Program-made: the position numbers and the translations under genes | Notes under the pieces: model-generated | What the model was told of the DNA's origin: nothing | The model's input: only the letters and a program-made list of their open reading frames with translations | Database searches by the model: none | Shown: piece after piece, positions 54,424-63,438 of the stretch | Layout of the letters: every line of letters begins with the position of its first letter | Position numbering within the stretch: the first letter of the stretch is position 1 | NCBI RefSeq assembly: GCF_020217465.1 | Contig: NZ_CP084115.1 | Coordinates: 1,798,001 to 1,862,000, forward strand | Direction of reading: 5' to 3' | Source of the DNA: Cobetia amphilecti | GTDB taxonomy: Bacteria; Pseudomonadota; Gammaproteobacteria; Pseudomonadales; Halomonadaceae | Length of the DNA: 64,000 nt

Positions 54424-54677
54424 GTCGGTGCCATGGTCGAATCAACGAAGGAGAGTGTTCGTTCTACCTGTGCAGGGTAGAGCGCTCATTCTCCCTGTGT
54501 CAATGCGGCGTTTCCCAAGCCTTGTGTCGTTGTTCCCACGTTCTGACGTCGCGCATTGCGCGTGTGACGGTTCGATGTCATTACAATTACGCAAATAGAG
54601 GTTTGCTGAGCGTTAAATAAGGCAAAGCCCAGGTAATTCCGCGGAAAAATCACGCATTTTTCGTTGCGGTAGCATTT

Positions 54678-54696
54678 GATAAAGATTAGCATTCGC
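54678..54696 (+). promoter_or_regulatory. Fur box upstream of the siderophore receptor
   Basis: GATAAAGATTAGCATTCGC matches the 19-bp consensus GATAATGATAATCATTATC at 14 positions. It is 111 bp upstream of the chosen start, within an AT-rich stretch that should contain the promoter. Confidence 0.65.
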
Positions 54697-54807
54697 GATT
54701 CATTTACTGGCGCGGGGGGCGTCAGTCATGGCCACTTTCTGCTCATCGAGCAGAGGAAAGGTGTGGTTCAGCAGGACGCTGTCGCATCGCGTACAAAGGG
54801 TTTTCAG

Positions 54808-56958
54808 GTGCCAAATCATTCTCGGGATAGCGCTGCAAGCACGAACAAGGGACATTTCTCCTGCCTGATCTTCAGCCTGATGGCATTGCCGGCCACTTCG
54901 CTGGCGGCAGAGGGCGCCACCTCAAGCGAGTCGCCAGTCGCGAATTCGGTGATCGTGGTAACCGGAGAGCGTGAAGGCGAAGTGGCGCCGGGCAGCTATC
55001 GCGCCGAGGCCTCGAGCCTGGCCAACAAGCAATCGGTGGACTTTCTCGAGCAGGCGCGCACCATCAATGTGGTAACCCAGCAGGTCATGCATGATTTCAA
55101 TCTTGATGATCTGGAAGAGTCACTGCAGCCGGTCGCGGGTATCCAGCTGGGCAACACCCTGGGGGGCACCGAGGATGGCTTCGTCAAGCGGGGCTTCGGC
55201 AGCAACAGCGATGGTTCGATGCTGATCGACGGCATCCGTCAGCCGCGCCGTACCTACACCACGGCGACTGTGGACCGTGTCGAGGTGCTCAAGGGGCCGT
55301 CATCGCTCTTCCAGGGCCAGCAGAACCCCGGCGGCGTGATCAACATGGTCACCAAGCGTCCGCAGTACGAGACGCACACCGAGATCAGTGGCGAGGTCAG
55401 CTCCTTCGGCGGTGGCAATACCACCCTGGACACCACCGGCCCCATCGAGGACACCGGTCTGGCCTATCGCTTCATCCTCTCGCATGAGGATGAGGACTCC
55501 TGGCGCGAATACGGCAATGACCGTCGCACCACCATCGCCCCGTCACTGCGTTGGGAAGGCGAGCACAGCAGTGCCCAGATCAGCTACGAGTACCAGGACT
55601 ACGAGCTGGATATCGACCGTGGCACCGTCTTCTACAACGGCAGCGCCGCCAACGTCACGCGCGGCACGCGTTTCGATGAATCTTGGAACCGCGTCTATGG
55701 CCATGACGAGTCCGTCAATGCCTGGTGGAAGCAGGAAGTCACCGACAACTGGGACATGAAGCTGACCTACGGCTGGACGCGTCGTCAGTACAGCGATGCA
55801 CGTGCCAATGTCACCGACGTCAGCGACAGCGGCTATGTGACCGTGCGCGCCGAAGAGAACCAGGGCTATGATCGCAGCGAGCACTACACGGCGCTGGACG
55901 CCATGGGCGATGTCGAGATCGCGGGGCAGCGTCACCAGCTGGTCATCGGCGCCGATTACGAGACCACACGCGACTATCTGGATGAGCGCTATTTCGGCGA
56001 TTCCGTCACGGTCTCCACCGTCACTGACGTGAACCACGGCCAGCTGGCCCAAGTGACCTCCGACGACATCAATACCTCGCGCAGCAATCGTCTCGACGAG
56101 ACCCAGGCTATCGGAGTCTATGTCAGCGACCGCTGGTATCTGACCGACAAGTGGATTCTGGGCCTTGGCGGGCGCTACACCTGGTTTGATCAGCAGAGCG
56201 GGCAGGGCGAGGACTTCGTGTCTGACCCCGATTACAGCGACGACCTGTTCCTGCCCTCCGCGAATCTGCTCTATCGCATCGACGATGCCAGCTCCGCCTA
56301 CATCAGCTACAGCGAATCCTTCGTGCCGAATGGCAGCGACAGTGACAGCGGCGAGAGCCTCGACCCCGAGCTCGGCAAGGGCTACGAGATCGGCTACAAG
56401 CGTCAGTGGAATCCGCGTCTGGCGACCTCCGTGGCGCTCTACCAGATCCGCAAGGAAAACGTCGCAGTCACTGACAATGGTGTGACTCGCACCATCGGTG
56501 AAGCCGGCTCGCAAGGCCTGGAATTCAGCCTCGAAGGGGCCCTGACGGATCGCACTTCCTTGCTGTTCAGCTATGCCTACACCGATACCGAAGTGCTGGA
56601 GGATACCGAAGGCACCGAGGGCAATCGTCTGCCGAATGCGGCGCTCAACGCGGCCAGCCTCTATCTGGCACATGATCTGGCGATCGATCCGTCCTACGGC
56701 GAGTGGCGTGTCGGCGGTGGCGTGCGCTATGTCGGCGAGCGTGAAGGCGATGACGACAACAGCTTCTCGATGGATGCCTACACCGTGGCAGATGCCTTCG
56801 TCGGCTGGCGTCACGACTTCTTCGGCCCGGACACCGAATTCAAGCTGAATGCGAAGAACCTGTTCGATACTGGCTACTACTACGGTAGCGGCGGCGATAC
56901 CCGCGTGCTGGTGGGTGACCCGATGGAAATCACCCTGTCGGCCAGCGTCGGCTGGTAA
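54808..56958 (+). CDS. TonB-dependent siderophore receptor
   Basis: About 716 residues counted from GTG 54808. A signal peptide (CLIFSLMALPATSLA) is followed by the plug domain (about residues 70-190: RTINVVTQQV, DGFVKRGFGSNSDGSMLIDG, VDRVEVLKGPSSLFQGQQNPGG) and a 22-strand barrel ending in the aromatic W. It imports a ferric siderophore across the outer membrane using TonB energy. The start is uncertain: GTG 54763 has a better AGAGGA ribosome site and adds 15 residues. No ferric reductase, ABC or biosynthetic genes adjoin. A Fur box predicts iron repression. Confidence 0.9.
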   Translation: MPNHSRDSAASTNKGHFSCLIFSLMALPATSLAAEGATSSESPVANSVIVVTGEREGEVAPGSYRAEASSLANKQSVDFLEQARTINVVTQQVMHDFNLDDLEESLQPVAGIQLGNTLGGTEDGFVKRGFGSNSDGSMLIDGIRQPRRTYTTATVDRVEVLKGPSSLFQGQQNPGGVINMVTKRPQYETHTEISGEVSSFGGGNTTLDTTGPIEDTGLAYRFILSHEDEDSWREYGNDRRTTIAPSLRWEGEHSSAQISYEYQDYELDIDRGTVFYNGSAANVTRGTRFDESWNRVYGHDESVNAWWKQEVTDNWDMKLTYGWTRRQYSDARANVTDVSDSGYVTVRAEENQGYDRSEHYTALDAMGDVEIAGQRHQLVIGADYETTRDYLDERYFGDSVTVSTVTDVNHGQLAQVTSDDINTSRSNRLDETQAIGVYVSDRWYLTDKWILGLGGRYTWFDQQSGQGEDFVSDPDYSDDLFLPSANLLYRIDDASSAYISYSESFVPNGSDSDSGESLDPELGKGYEIGYKRQWNPRLATSVALYQIRKENVAVTDNGVTRTIGEAGSQGLEFSLEGALTDRTSLLFSYAYTDTEVLEDTEGTEGNRLPNAALNAASLYLAHDLAIDPSYGEWRVGGGVRYVGEREGDDDNSFSMDAYTVADAFVGWRHDFFGPDTEFKLNAKNLFDTGYYYGSGGDTRVLVGDPMEITLSASVGW

Positions 56959-57009
56959 TGTGGCTCCCTCTGGCAGGCTGACTCGCCAGGGGTGGCTAGA
57001 TGCCAGGAT

Positions 57010-57060
57010 AGTCACGGCATATAGACAGTCACGACATATAGACAGTCACGGCATCCAGAC
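57010..57060. repeat. 17-bp tandem repeat, 3 copies (AGTCACGGCATATAGAC)
   Basis: Three consecutive 17-bp units start at 57010, 57027 and 57044; the second and third differ at 1-2 positions. A decayed fourth may follow. Confidence 0.85.
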
Positions 57061-57122
57061 AGGCAAGACGGACGATATAAGCCAGTTTCGGAAGTCGGGT
57101 GAACTGATGATCTGGTCATAAG

Positions 57123-57198
57123 CTGGTGATCTGGTAATAGACTGGTGATCTCGTAATGGGCTGGTGATCTGGTAATGGGCTGGTGATCTAGAAATAAA
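57123..57198. repeat. 19-bp tandem repeat, 4 copies (CTGGTGATCTGGTAATGGG)
   Basis: Four 19-bp units start at 57123, 57142, 57161 and 57180, with a related 20-bp copy before them at 57103. The last unit merges into the A-run of the terminator. Confidence 0.87.
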
Positions 57199-57225
57199 AA
57201 GGGGCGCTCATCAGCGCCCCTTTTT
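57196..57225. terminator. Rho-independent terminator
   Basis: AAAAAGGGGCGCT (57196-57208) pairs with AGCGCCCCTTTTT (57213-57225), loop CATC. It ends the receptor transcript well downstream of its stop. Confidence 0.93.
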
Positions 57226-57437
57226 GTATGCGTTATCTAACGCCAAGGATCTTCACGCGCCATTTGTCGTCTTGAAGACCTGGTGACAGAAGACGTCGAT
57301 GCGGCTGGTAGACTGCTGGCATGATGCTCTGTGACTGACTGTCTTCGATTGCGTGTCTGCGGTCGAGTATCTTCGATTGAGTGTCTTGGCGTGCTGCCTC
57401 TGTGTTCCCTCTCGACATCACACCTCTGGAGAGCCCC

Positions 57438-58331
57438 ATGCTCGAGTCGCTTCCTCTGGCCGATATTCGTGCCTTCGTCATGACGGCGGATCATGGCAGC
57501 TTCACCCGCGCCGCCGAGCAGTTGGGCGTGTCGCGATCGCAGGTCTCCAAACAGGTCACAGCGCTTGAACAGGCACTGGGAGTGTCGCTGATGCAGCGTT
57601 CGACACGCTCGTTGCGACTCACCGAGAGCGGTCATCTGCTGCATGCCCAGTGTCGCAGTGCGTTGGGTGAAATCACCCAGATCGTGACGCTGGTACGTGA
57701 GGAGCGCAATGCCATGCGCGGGAGGCTGCGCATCAACAGCGTCGGCGGGCCGATCGGCGAGCGGCTGCTGGCACCCGCCGTGCACGCCTTCATGCAGACC
57801 TGGCCGCAAGTGCAGGTGGAGCTGGATTTCAGCAGTCATCGCGTGAACCTGATTCGTGATGATTTCGATATCGCCCTGCGCATGGGCGCCCTCGAGGATG
57901 CCGACTTCATCGCGCGTCCGCTGATGACATTGCCCTACGTAGTTGTGGCCAGCCCCGACTATCTCGCTCGCCATGGCGCGCCAGACACGCCCGGCGAGCT
58001 GGTGGATCACCGCTGCCTGGTCGGCTCGGTCTCGCGCTGGTCCTTCACCGCGCGCGGGGCAGAGTCTCGCGAGTTGCAGGTGGATGTCGGGGCTCAGCTT
58101 GAGTGCCGCAACGGGCATGTGCTGGTCAGTGGTGCCATCGCCGGCAATGGCATCATTCGCGTGCCCAGGCTCTACTGTGAATCAGCCATCGCGCGAGGAG
58201 AGCTGCAGGAGTTGCTGAGTGACTGGCAGCCGGCGGATGTGCCGTTGTCATTGATCTATCATCGTGAGCGCCATCGTCCGCTGCGCACGGTGCGCTTGAT
58301 CGAGCATCTGCTGGAATGGTTCGCGAGATGA
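57438..58331 (+). CDS. LysR-family regulator
   Basis: A 297-residue LTTR. The winged helix includes FVMTADHGSFTRAAEQLG and VSRSQVSKQVTALE; the effector domain spans about 90-290. The pattern (IRDDFDIALRMG, ASPDYLARHG) fits the CrgA/DmlR-like group that acts on neighbouring oxidoreductases. No obvious divergent target adjoins. GGAGAG lies 5 nt before ATG 57438. The effector is unknown. Confidence 0.87.
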   Translation: MLESLPLADIRAFVMTADHGSFTRAAEQLGVSRSQVSKQVTALEQALGVSLMQRSTRSLRLTESGHLLHAQCRSALGEITQIVTLVREERNAMRGRLRINSVGGPIGERLLAPAVHAFMQTWPQVQVELDFSSHRVNLIRDDFDIALRMGALEDADFIARPLMTLPYVVVASPDYLARHGAPDTPGELVDHRCLVGSVSRWSFTARGAESRELQVDVGAQLECRNGHVLVSGAIAGNGIIRVPRLYCESAIARGELQELLSDWQPADVPLSLIYHRERHRPLRTVRLIEHLLEWFAR

Positions 58332-58712
58332 TATGCGCGCGTCTCTGAGCGCGGTATGCGTCATTGTTGCAATACGAATAAGGTAAAGATTTGATGAAGG
58401 AAACATTGAGACACGTCATTATTATCGCCTAATATTCACCAGGTACTTTTTATCACGTGCTTTCTATCAAGTGCTGTCTATCAAGCCCTCTTTAGCAAGT
58501 CCTTTTTAGTAGGTGCAGGGTCTTGGAAGAGCTGGTCTTCGAAGCGGATATGAAGGCCCGAGCTTGCGAGACGGATGTGAAACACAAATCTAAAAAACGA
58601 ACGACAAATAGGCGTTCGTCATTCCGGGCTGATGCGACCCTATCTGGGGCATCGATCATGAGCCCCCTGATGACTCACGACCCTTGATAGGCAGATTGAA
58701 CAGGGAGCCCCC
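58332..58712. other. Intergenic region with 14-bp array and inverted repeat
   Basis: Besides the 14-bp array (58446-58515), ACGAACG (58597-58603) and CGTTCGT (58613-58619) form a 7-bp inverted repeat 94-116 bp upstream of the HD-GYP start, a possible operator. I looked for a c-di-GMP riboswitch and did not find its conserved core. Confidence 0.5.
58446..58515. repeat. 14-bp tandem repeat, 5 copies (CTTTCTATCAAGTG)
   Basis: Five 14-bp units start at 58446, 58460, 58474, 58488 and 58502 with the core CTNTNTA(T/G)(C/T)AAGT; they diverge toward the 3' end. Confidence 0.82.
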
Positions 58713-59414
58713 ATGAAAAATGCCCTGTGCGCGACGCGATTCGCGCCCGCCGGTGATGCCTGCTTGCCGGATTACCTCTTCAAGCCGCCCCCCGGGGCGA
58801 AGACGCTCGAACCCGGAGTTCTGGCCCTGGCGCGCCTCCTCCATCGTCATCATGGCGATACCCTGGCGCATTCCTGGCGGGTGGCGGGGCTGACGATATT
58901 TCTCTACGCAAGGCTGTTGCCGTCCGGTCAGCGCAAGGTGCCACTGCATGACCTGCATAGCGCGGCCTTGCTGCATGATATCGGCAAGGTCGGCATCTCG
59001 ACGGAGCTTCTGAATGCCCCGCGTGCGCTCAGTGATGAGGAGCGCATCACGATGCGCGATCATGCCGGTCACGGCGGGCGCCTGCTGTTTACGCTGCGCG
59101 GCCCCCTGAGAGCGCTGGCCAGCCTGGTGGCGATCACCCACCACGAGGGCTGGAATGGCCAAGGCTATCCTGCCGGGTCCGCCGGGGGTGCCTTGCCACT
59201 GCATTGTCAGGTGGCCGCGATGATGGATGTCTTCGATGCTCTGGCCTCGCCGCGCGCCTACAAGCCGGGCTGGTCGCTGAAGCGTCTGGTCGGATTGTTC
59301 AGCGAGGAATCCGGCAAGCAGTTTGATCCTCGCCTGATTGCCCGCATGGCGCCGCTGTGGACATCGCTGCACGCCGAACATCGCCGTTTGTATGAGCAGA
59401 CCCGCCAAGGGTGA
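58713..59414 (+). CDS. HD-GYP domain phosphodiesterase
   Basis: A 233-residue protein that is essentially a lone HD-GYP domain. The HD pair is H88-D89 in LLHDIGKVG. HHEGWNGQGYP places GYP at 151-153, and DVFDALASPRAYKPGW completes the family signature. It should hydrolyse cyclic di-GMP to pGpG/GMP. No receiver or sensor domain is attached, so control must come from elsewhere. Metal-binding residues look intact. A terminator follows at 59441. Confidence 0.88.
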   Translation: MKNALCATRFAPAGDACLPDYLFKPPPGAKTLEPGVLALARLLHRHHGDTLAHSWRVAGLTIFLYARLLPSGQRKVPLHDLHSAALLHDIGKVGISTELLNAPRALSDEERITMRDHAGHGGRLLFTLRGPLRALASLVAITHHEGWNGQGYPAGSAGGALPLHCQVAAMMDVFDALASPRAYKPGWSLKRLVGLFSEESGKQFDPRLIARMAPLWTSLHAEHRRLYEQTRQG

Positions 59415-59440
59415 GACGGCGAAGTCCGTACATGAAAGGC

Positions 59441-59478
59441 AAAGCCCCCTGTCGAGAGTCTCGGCAGGGGGCTTTGTT
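59441..59478. terminator. Bidirectional terminator
   Basis: AAAGCCCCCTG (59441-59451) pairs with CAGGGGGCTTT (59465-59475), with an inner CGAG/CTCG stem. It lies between convergent genes. Confidence 0.9.
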
Positions 59479-59521
59479 ACATCAGTACCCGCTAAAGGCG
59501 ATCAGCGTACCAAAAGTCGCA

Positions 59522-60391
59522 TCAGCAGCAGCGCTCACGCTTGATGGCGGCCCAGTCGGTGGTGGGGTGCTGGCGGCCGTGATTGCCGGCGTAAGCCGCG
59601 ACCTTGGGCGACTCCCAGCCTGCGAGTACATCGCCTTCCAGTCGATAGATCTCGACACCGAGCGGGTTGCAGGTCTCGAGCGGGTCGCGCGCATCAGGGC
59701 CCCACAGGTCCACTGACAGATCGCCACCCGGGCAGCAGGACATCGCGCACAGCAGGTCCGTCTCGGCGAAGAACTCCAGGTAATCACCCTTGCGTGCCGG
59801 GCAGGCCTTCATGAAGTACTTGTCTTCATTGTTGAGGCCGGTGCACTGGAAGATGTTGAGCACATCGTGGATATCGAATTCGGTCAGGCCCCAGGGCTCC
59901 ACCGCGCGCATCAGGTTGGAGTGACAGTGGTGATCGAAGTCCTCGCCGGTCAGCAGGCGATTGACGTAGGGGTCGCAGCGCGTGCCCAGCAGGTCATGCA
60001 CGCGACCGCCTTCTGCATCGACGCCATAGTCGGCGAGGGTGTCATCGATGATGGTCGCCATCGGGCGCAGGTAGGGCAGTGTGGACCACAGGCGATCATA
60101 GGTGCTGACATGCGCGCGCTGCAGCTGGCGGGTGCGAGATGCCCACATGCGCTCACGCGGGTTGTGCAGGTTCCACATGTTGAAATCGCCGACCTGTGAA
60201 CCCTCGGTGATCTTGATGCGCAGCACGTGGCCCGCCGGCACTTCCCACGCCAGGCCATCGCGCAGCGGCACGGTATGGGTCGCGACCAGGGTGCGCTCGG
60301 CCTTGCCTTCGGTGAGGCTGTCGTAGAAGTCGCGATCGACGTCCAGAATCGAACCCTTGCTGGCTTGATAGGCGGCAGGTACATCACTCAT
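59522..60391 (-). CDS. DUF1989 / urea-carboxylase-associated family protein
   Basis: A 289-residue protein. It shows the family pattern: VPAGHVLRIKITEGSQVGDFNMWN (metal-binding region), RTRQLQRAHVSTYDRLWS, HCHSNLMRAV, and the cysteine-rich FAETDLLCAMSCCPGGD. The protein ends in CC. Members often accompany urea carboxylase/allophanate hydrolase, but none is here. ATG 60391 has GAGGAG 8 nt upstream. It is downstream of and co-directional with the sodium/solute symporter, so it probably acts on the transported compound. Confidence 0.82.
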   Translation of the reverse strand: MSDVPAAYQASKGSILDVDRDFYDSLTEGKAERTLVATHTVPLRDGLAWEVPAGHVLRIKITEGSQVGDFNMWNLHNPRERMWASRTRQLQRAHVSTYDRLWSTLPYLRPMATIIDDTLADYGVDAEGGRVHDLLGTRCDPYVNRLLTGEDFDHHCHSNLMRAVEPWGLTEFDIHDVLNIFQCTGLNNEDKYFMKACPARKGDYLEFFAETDLLCAMSCCPGGDLSVDLWGPDARDPLETCNPLGVEIYRLEGDVLAGWESPKVAAYAGNHGRQHPTTDWAAIKRERCC

Positions 60392-60554
60392 GACAGGACT
60401 CCTCGTAAATCGAAATTGGATCTGATGACCAGGCCGGACTGCCTGGAATTCGCTGCCCGGCTGGGGACTTTCGTGCACTGCCGGCAAGTGTCATGGCCGG
60501 CAGTGGCGGTAACTGCAGGGCGCAGGGGGAGGTTCTCGGTCCCCCTGCGCGGGG

Positions 60555-62039
60555 TCAGGCCTGTTCGCGGCGCCAGTGCTTCATCAGGCGGTCGAAGCAG
60601 GCGCTGGCGGCAGGTTCTGCGTTCATGCGGCTGACGATGACGACGGCGATCAGGGCGAACAGGAAGCCGGGCACGACCTCGAACATGTCGAATATCTCCA
60701 GCGGGCCGCCGCTCAGCGGCTTCCAGATCGCGACGGTGAGGGCACCGACCAGCAGGCCGGCGATGGCGCCATTGCGGGTCATGCCACGCCAGAACAGTGA
60801 CAGCAGGATGACGGGACCGAAGGCGGCGCCGAAGCCACCCCAGGCGTAGGACACCAGGCCGAGGATGCTGCTGTCACGCTCGCTGCCCATCACGGTGGCG
60901 AGCAGTGCGATGCCGATCACGCTGGCACGGCTCAGCCAGACCAGCTCCTTCTGCGTCGCCTTGGGGCGAATCAGGCCACGGTAGATGTCTTCGGCGATCG
61001 CGCTGGAGCAGACCAGCAGCTGGGAATCGACGGTACTCATGATCGCGGCCAGGACGCCGGCCAGAATGAAGCCTGCCACCCAGGGGTTGAGCATGATCTG
61101 GCTCAGGGAGATGAAGACACGCTCGCTGTCCGTGAGACCGCCACCCAGCTCACCGCCGAACCAGTAGTAACCCAGCACGCCCACTGATACTGCAGCCGCC
61201 ATGGTGATGGCGGACCACAGCAGGGCGATACGCCGCGACACCTTGATATCTTCACGCTTGCGCACGGCCATGAAACGCACCACGACGTGTGGCTGGCCAC
61301 AGTAGCCGATCGCCCAGCCGGCCAGCGACAGCATGCCCAGGAAGGTCACGCCTTCCATCAGACCACCGATGGGGGCGACATCCTGCGCCGCTGCCGGGGC
61401 GGCTGCTCCATCGCCGAACAGCGCCACTGCCGTCATGGCAGCCACGGCACACAGCGAGGCGGCCATCATCAGGCCCTGGATGAGGTCGGTCCATGAAGCG
61501 GCGAGGAAGCCACCGAGGAAGGTATAGCCGACGATGACCAGCGCGCCCAACCACAGTGCGACGCGGTAATCGATGTCGAAGAGACCTTCGAACAGCACGG
61601 CACCACCGACCAGACCCGCCGAGACATAGAAGGTGAAGAACACCAGCATGACCACGGAAGACAGGGTACGCAGCACGCGTGAGCGGTCCTCGAAACGTGC
61701 TTCCAGATAATCCGGCACCGTCAGCGCATTGCCGGCCGCTTCGGTGAACACGCGCAGTCGCTCGGCGACCAGGGTCCAGTTCAGGTAGACGCCGACCAGG
61801 GTCCAGACCGCGATCCAGGCTTGCGAGAGGCCACCACTGAAGATGGCGCCGGGCAGGCCCATCAGGGCCCAGCCGCTGAGATCGGAAGCGCCGGCACTCA
61901 AGGCCGCGACGCTTGGCGGCAAGCCACGTCCCCCGAGTATGTAATCCGACAGATTGTGGGTGATGCGATAGAAGTAGATGCCGATGCCCAGCATCAGCAG
62001 CAGATAGAGCCCGAACGACAGCAGGACAGGTAAGTTCAT
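60555..62039 (-). CDS. Sodium/solute symporter, PutP-like (SSS family)
   Basis: A 494-residue protein with about thirteen membrane helices. The PutP pattern includes GGRGLPPSVAALSAGASDLSGW, the conserved WTLVGVYLNW and AIMSTVDSQLLVCSSAIAEDIYR. The family imports proline, pantothenate or related amino compounds with sodium. ATG 62039 is preferred to 62054 on ribosome-site grounds. It precedes the DUF1989 gene and is divergent from a LysR regulator, a layout that suggests nutrient-regulated uptake of an amine or amino acid. Confidence 0.87.
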   Translation of the reverse strand: MNLPVLLSFGLYLLLMLGIGIYFYRITHNLSDYILGGRGLPPSVAALSAGASDLSGWALMGLPGAIFSGGLSQAWIAVWTLVGVYLNWTLVAERLRVFTEAAGNALTVPDYLEARFEDRSRVLRTLSSVVMLVFFTFYVSAGLVGGAVLFEGLFDIDYRVALWLGALVIVGYTFLGGFLAASWTDLIQGLMMAASLCAVAAMTAVALFGDGAAAPAAAQDVAPIGGLMEGVTFLGMLSLAGWAIGYCGQPHVVVRFMAVRKREDIKVSRRIALLWSAITMAAAVSVGVLGYYWFGGELGGGLTDSERVFISLSQIMLNPWVAGFILAGVLAAIMSTVDSQLLVCSSAIAEDIYRGLIRPKATQKELVWLSRASVIGIALLATVMGSERDSSILGLVSYAWGGFGAAFGPVILLSLFWRGMTRNGAIAGLLVGALTVAIWKPLSGGPLEIFDMFEVVPGFLFALIAVVIVSRMNAEPAASACFDRLMKHWRREQA

Positions 62040-62370
62040 CCTAGGAGACCTCATGGTGACGCCGAGGCGTCTTGTTATTGTTCACCAGTGGTGTCGTGTT
62101 GCAGCAGGCTTGCGCGGAACAAGCAGCGGGGAGCTGGCAATATCACTGACACCTTCACCTTAGCCATGAGGTGGATTGCAGAAAAATGACCATTTTTCGT
62201 TTAATATATGACTCAATATCATGGGTTGCCGTCACATGCTGGTTGACGCCTTTCTTCCATCAGGGCGCTGCTCGCAAGCACTCAGCACAGCGCTTGGCAC
62301 AGGAACTCGGCACCCAGTTTCTGGCACCCGGTTTCTGGCCCCCGGCCAGGCCAGTCATCAAGGACATCCC
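62040..62370. promoter_or_regulatory. Divergent control region between symporter and LysR gene
   Basis: AAAAAT-GACC-ATTTTT (62182-62197) is a perfect 6-bp inverted repeat within an AT-rich island (62180-62225) that contains TTAATATA-like -10 elements. It probably binds the LysR regulator or marks the divergent promoters. The right part holds a 14-bp repeat array. Confidence 0.5.
62296..62350. repeat. 13-14 bp tandem repeat, 3-4 copies (GGCACCCNGTTTCT)
   Basis: GGCACCCAGTTTCT (62309) and GGCACCCGGTTTCT (62323) are adjacent, preceded by a weaker copy at 62296 and followed by a decayed one at 62337. The array lies in the leader just upstream of the LysR start. Confidence 0.7.
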
Positions 62371-63303
62371 ATGCGACCCAGTCTGTCATCGCTCAATGCC
62401 TTCGAGGTCGTGTCACGCCTGGGAAGCATCACCGCGGCTGCGGATGAGCTCAACATCACCCAGTCGGCGGTGAGTCACCAGATACGCCGCCTGGAGGCCA
62501 CGCTGGAGGTCAGTCTGCTGGAGCGGGCTGGACGCGGCGTGGTGCTGTCACACGCCGGACGCCGACTGGCCGATGGCCTGCAGGCCGGCTTTGCCAGAAT
62601 CGAGCAGTCGGTGGCCGAATTCGAGGTCGACCCACAAGGGGTGCATCAGCGGCGCCAGCTGCGCGTCAGCTGTCTTCCCTCGGTGGCGGTGCGCTGGCTG
62701 ATCCCGAGGCTCAACAGCTTTCGCGAGCAATGCCCCGATATCGCGGTCAGCCTGCAATATGCCGGCATCAGTGCGCGGGGATTGTTGCCGGAGGTCGATG
62801 TGATGATCACCTGGCAGGACGAACTCCCGGACAAGGCATCACCGGCGTTCCGCTTGTTCTCGGGGGCCACCCAGCCGGTGGCCAGTCCGCTGTATCTGGA
62901 GCATCACCGCCGCCCGACCCAGCCGGCAGACCTGTTGAAGCTGGAGCTGATCCACGACCAGTCGCGCCAACCCTGGCATGACTGGTTCAACAACTGCGGG
63001 CTGTATCCCTCCCAGCTCGACAAGGGCGATCTCTATCAGGACTTCAGTCTGCTGAGTGCTGCGGTGGTCGCGGGGCAGGGGGTCGCGCTGTGTCCGCCAC
63101 GCCTGATCCGCAAGGAGCTTGAGGACGGCACCCTGGAATGCCTGTTCGAGATGGCCGCCAATCCCCAGCGTGCCTATTGGCTGTTCCATCACCCGCAGCC
63201 CGCCAGACATGTGCAGCAATTCTGCGACTGGATGCGCGCGGAGATCGCCGCCGAGGGAGAAGCGGCCGACAGCGGGGTCATCGTCAGCCGCCGCCAGCCC
63301 TGA
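62371..63303 (+). CDS. LysR-family regulator (GcvA-like)
   Basis: A 310-residue LTTR. The winged helix reads LNAFEVVSRLGSITAAADELNITQ in part, then SAVSHQIRRLE, typical of the GcvA/AmpR group. The effector domain spans about 95-290. It is divergent from the symporter/DUF1989 pair and probably controls that uptake. AAGGA lies about 7 nt before ATG 62371. Confidence 0.86.
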   Translation: MRPSLSSLNAFEVVSRLGSITAAADELNITQSAVSHQIRRLEATLEVSLLERAGRGVVLSHAGRRLADGLQAGFARIEQSVAEFEVDPQGVHQRRQLRVSCLPSVAVRWLIPRLNSFREQCPDIAVSLQYAGISARGLLPEVDVMITWQDELPDKASPAFRLFSGATQPVASPLYLEHHRRPTQPADLLKLELIHDQSRQPWHDWFNNCGLYPSQLDKGDLYQDFSLLSAAVVAGQGVALCPPRLIRKELEDGTLECLFEMAANPQRAYWLFHHPQPARHVQQFCDWMRAEIAAEGEAADSGVIVSRRQP

Positions 63304-63344
63304 CGGCGGACATCTCGCTGCCAGTCAATGGCGCACACAACGCA

Positions 63345-63376
63345 AAAGCCCCGCTGGGATTCGGCGGGGCTTTCTT
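63345..63376. terminator. Bidirectional terminator
   Basis: AAAGCCCCGC (63345-63354) pairs with GCGGGGCTTT (63364-63373), loop 9 nt, between the LysR gene (+) and the ArsB-like gene (-). Confidence 0.9.
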
Positions 63377-63438
63377 GTGCAAGTGCTCATATCATGACGG
63401 CCTGAGCCATCGCCCTTGGCCATGAGATGGCGGGATTC

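Larger units (their letters stand above)
56959..57437. other. Intergenic repeat-rich region
   Basis: The 479-bp gap contains a 17-bp array, a 19-bp array, a strong terminator (57196-57225) and a two-copy 26-27 bp repeat near 57341-57395 (two TCTTCGATTG segments) just before the LysR start. No gene is visible. Confidence 0.6.

Noticed and set aside
58560-58712. Cyclic-di-GMP riboswitch before the HD-GYP gene
   Set aside because: The conserved GEMM core segments are not present; only a simple inverted repeat is seen.
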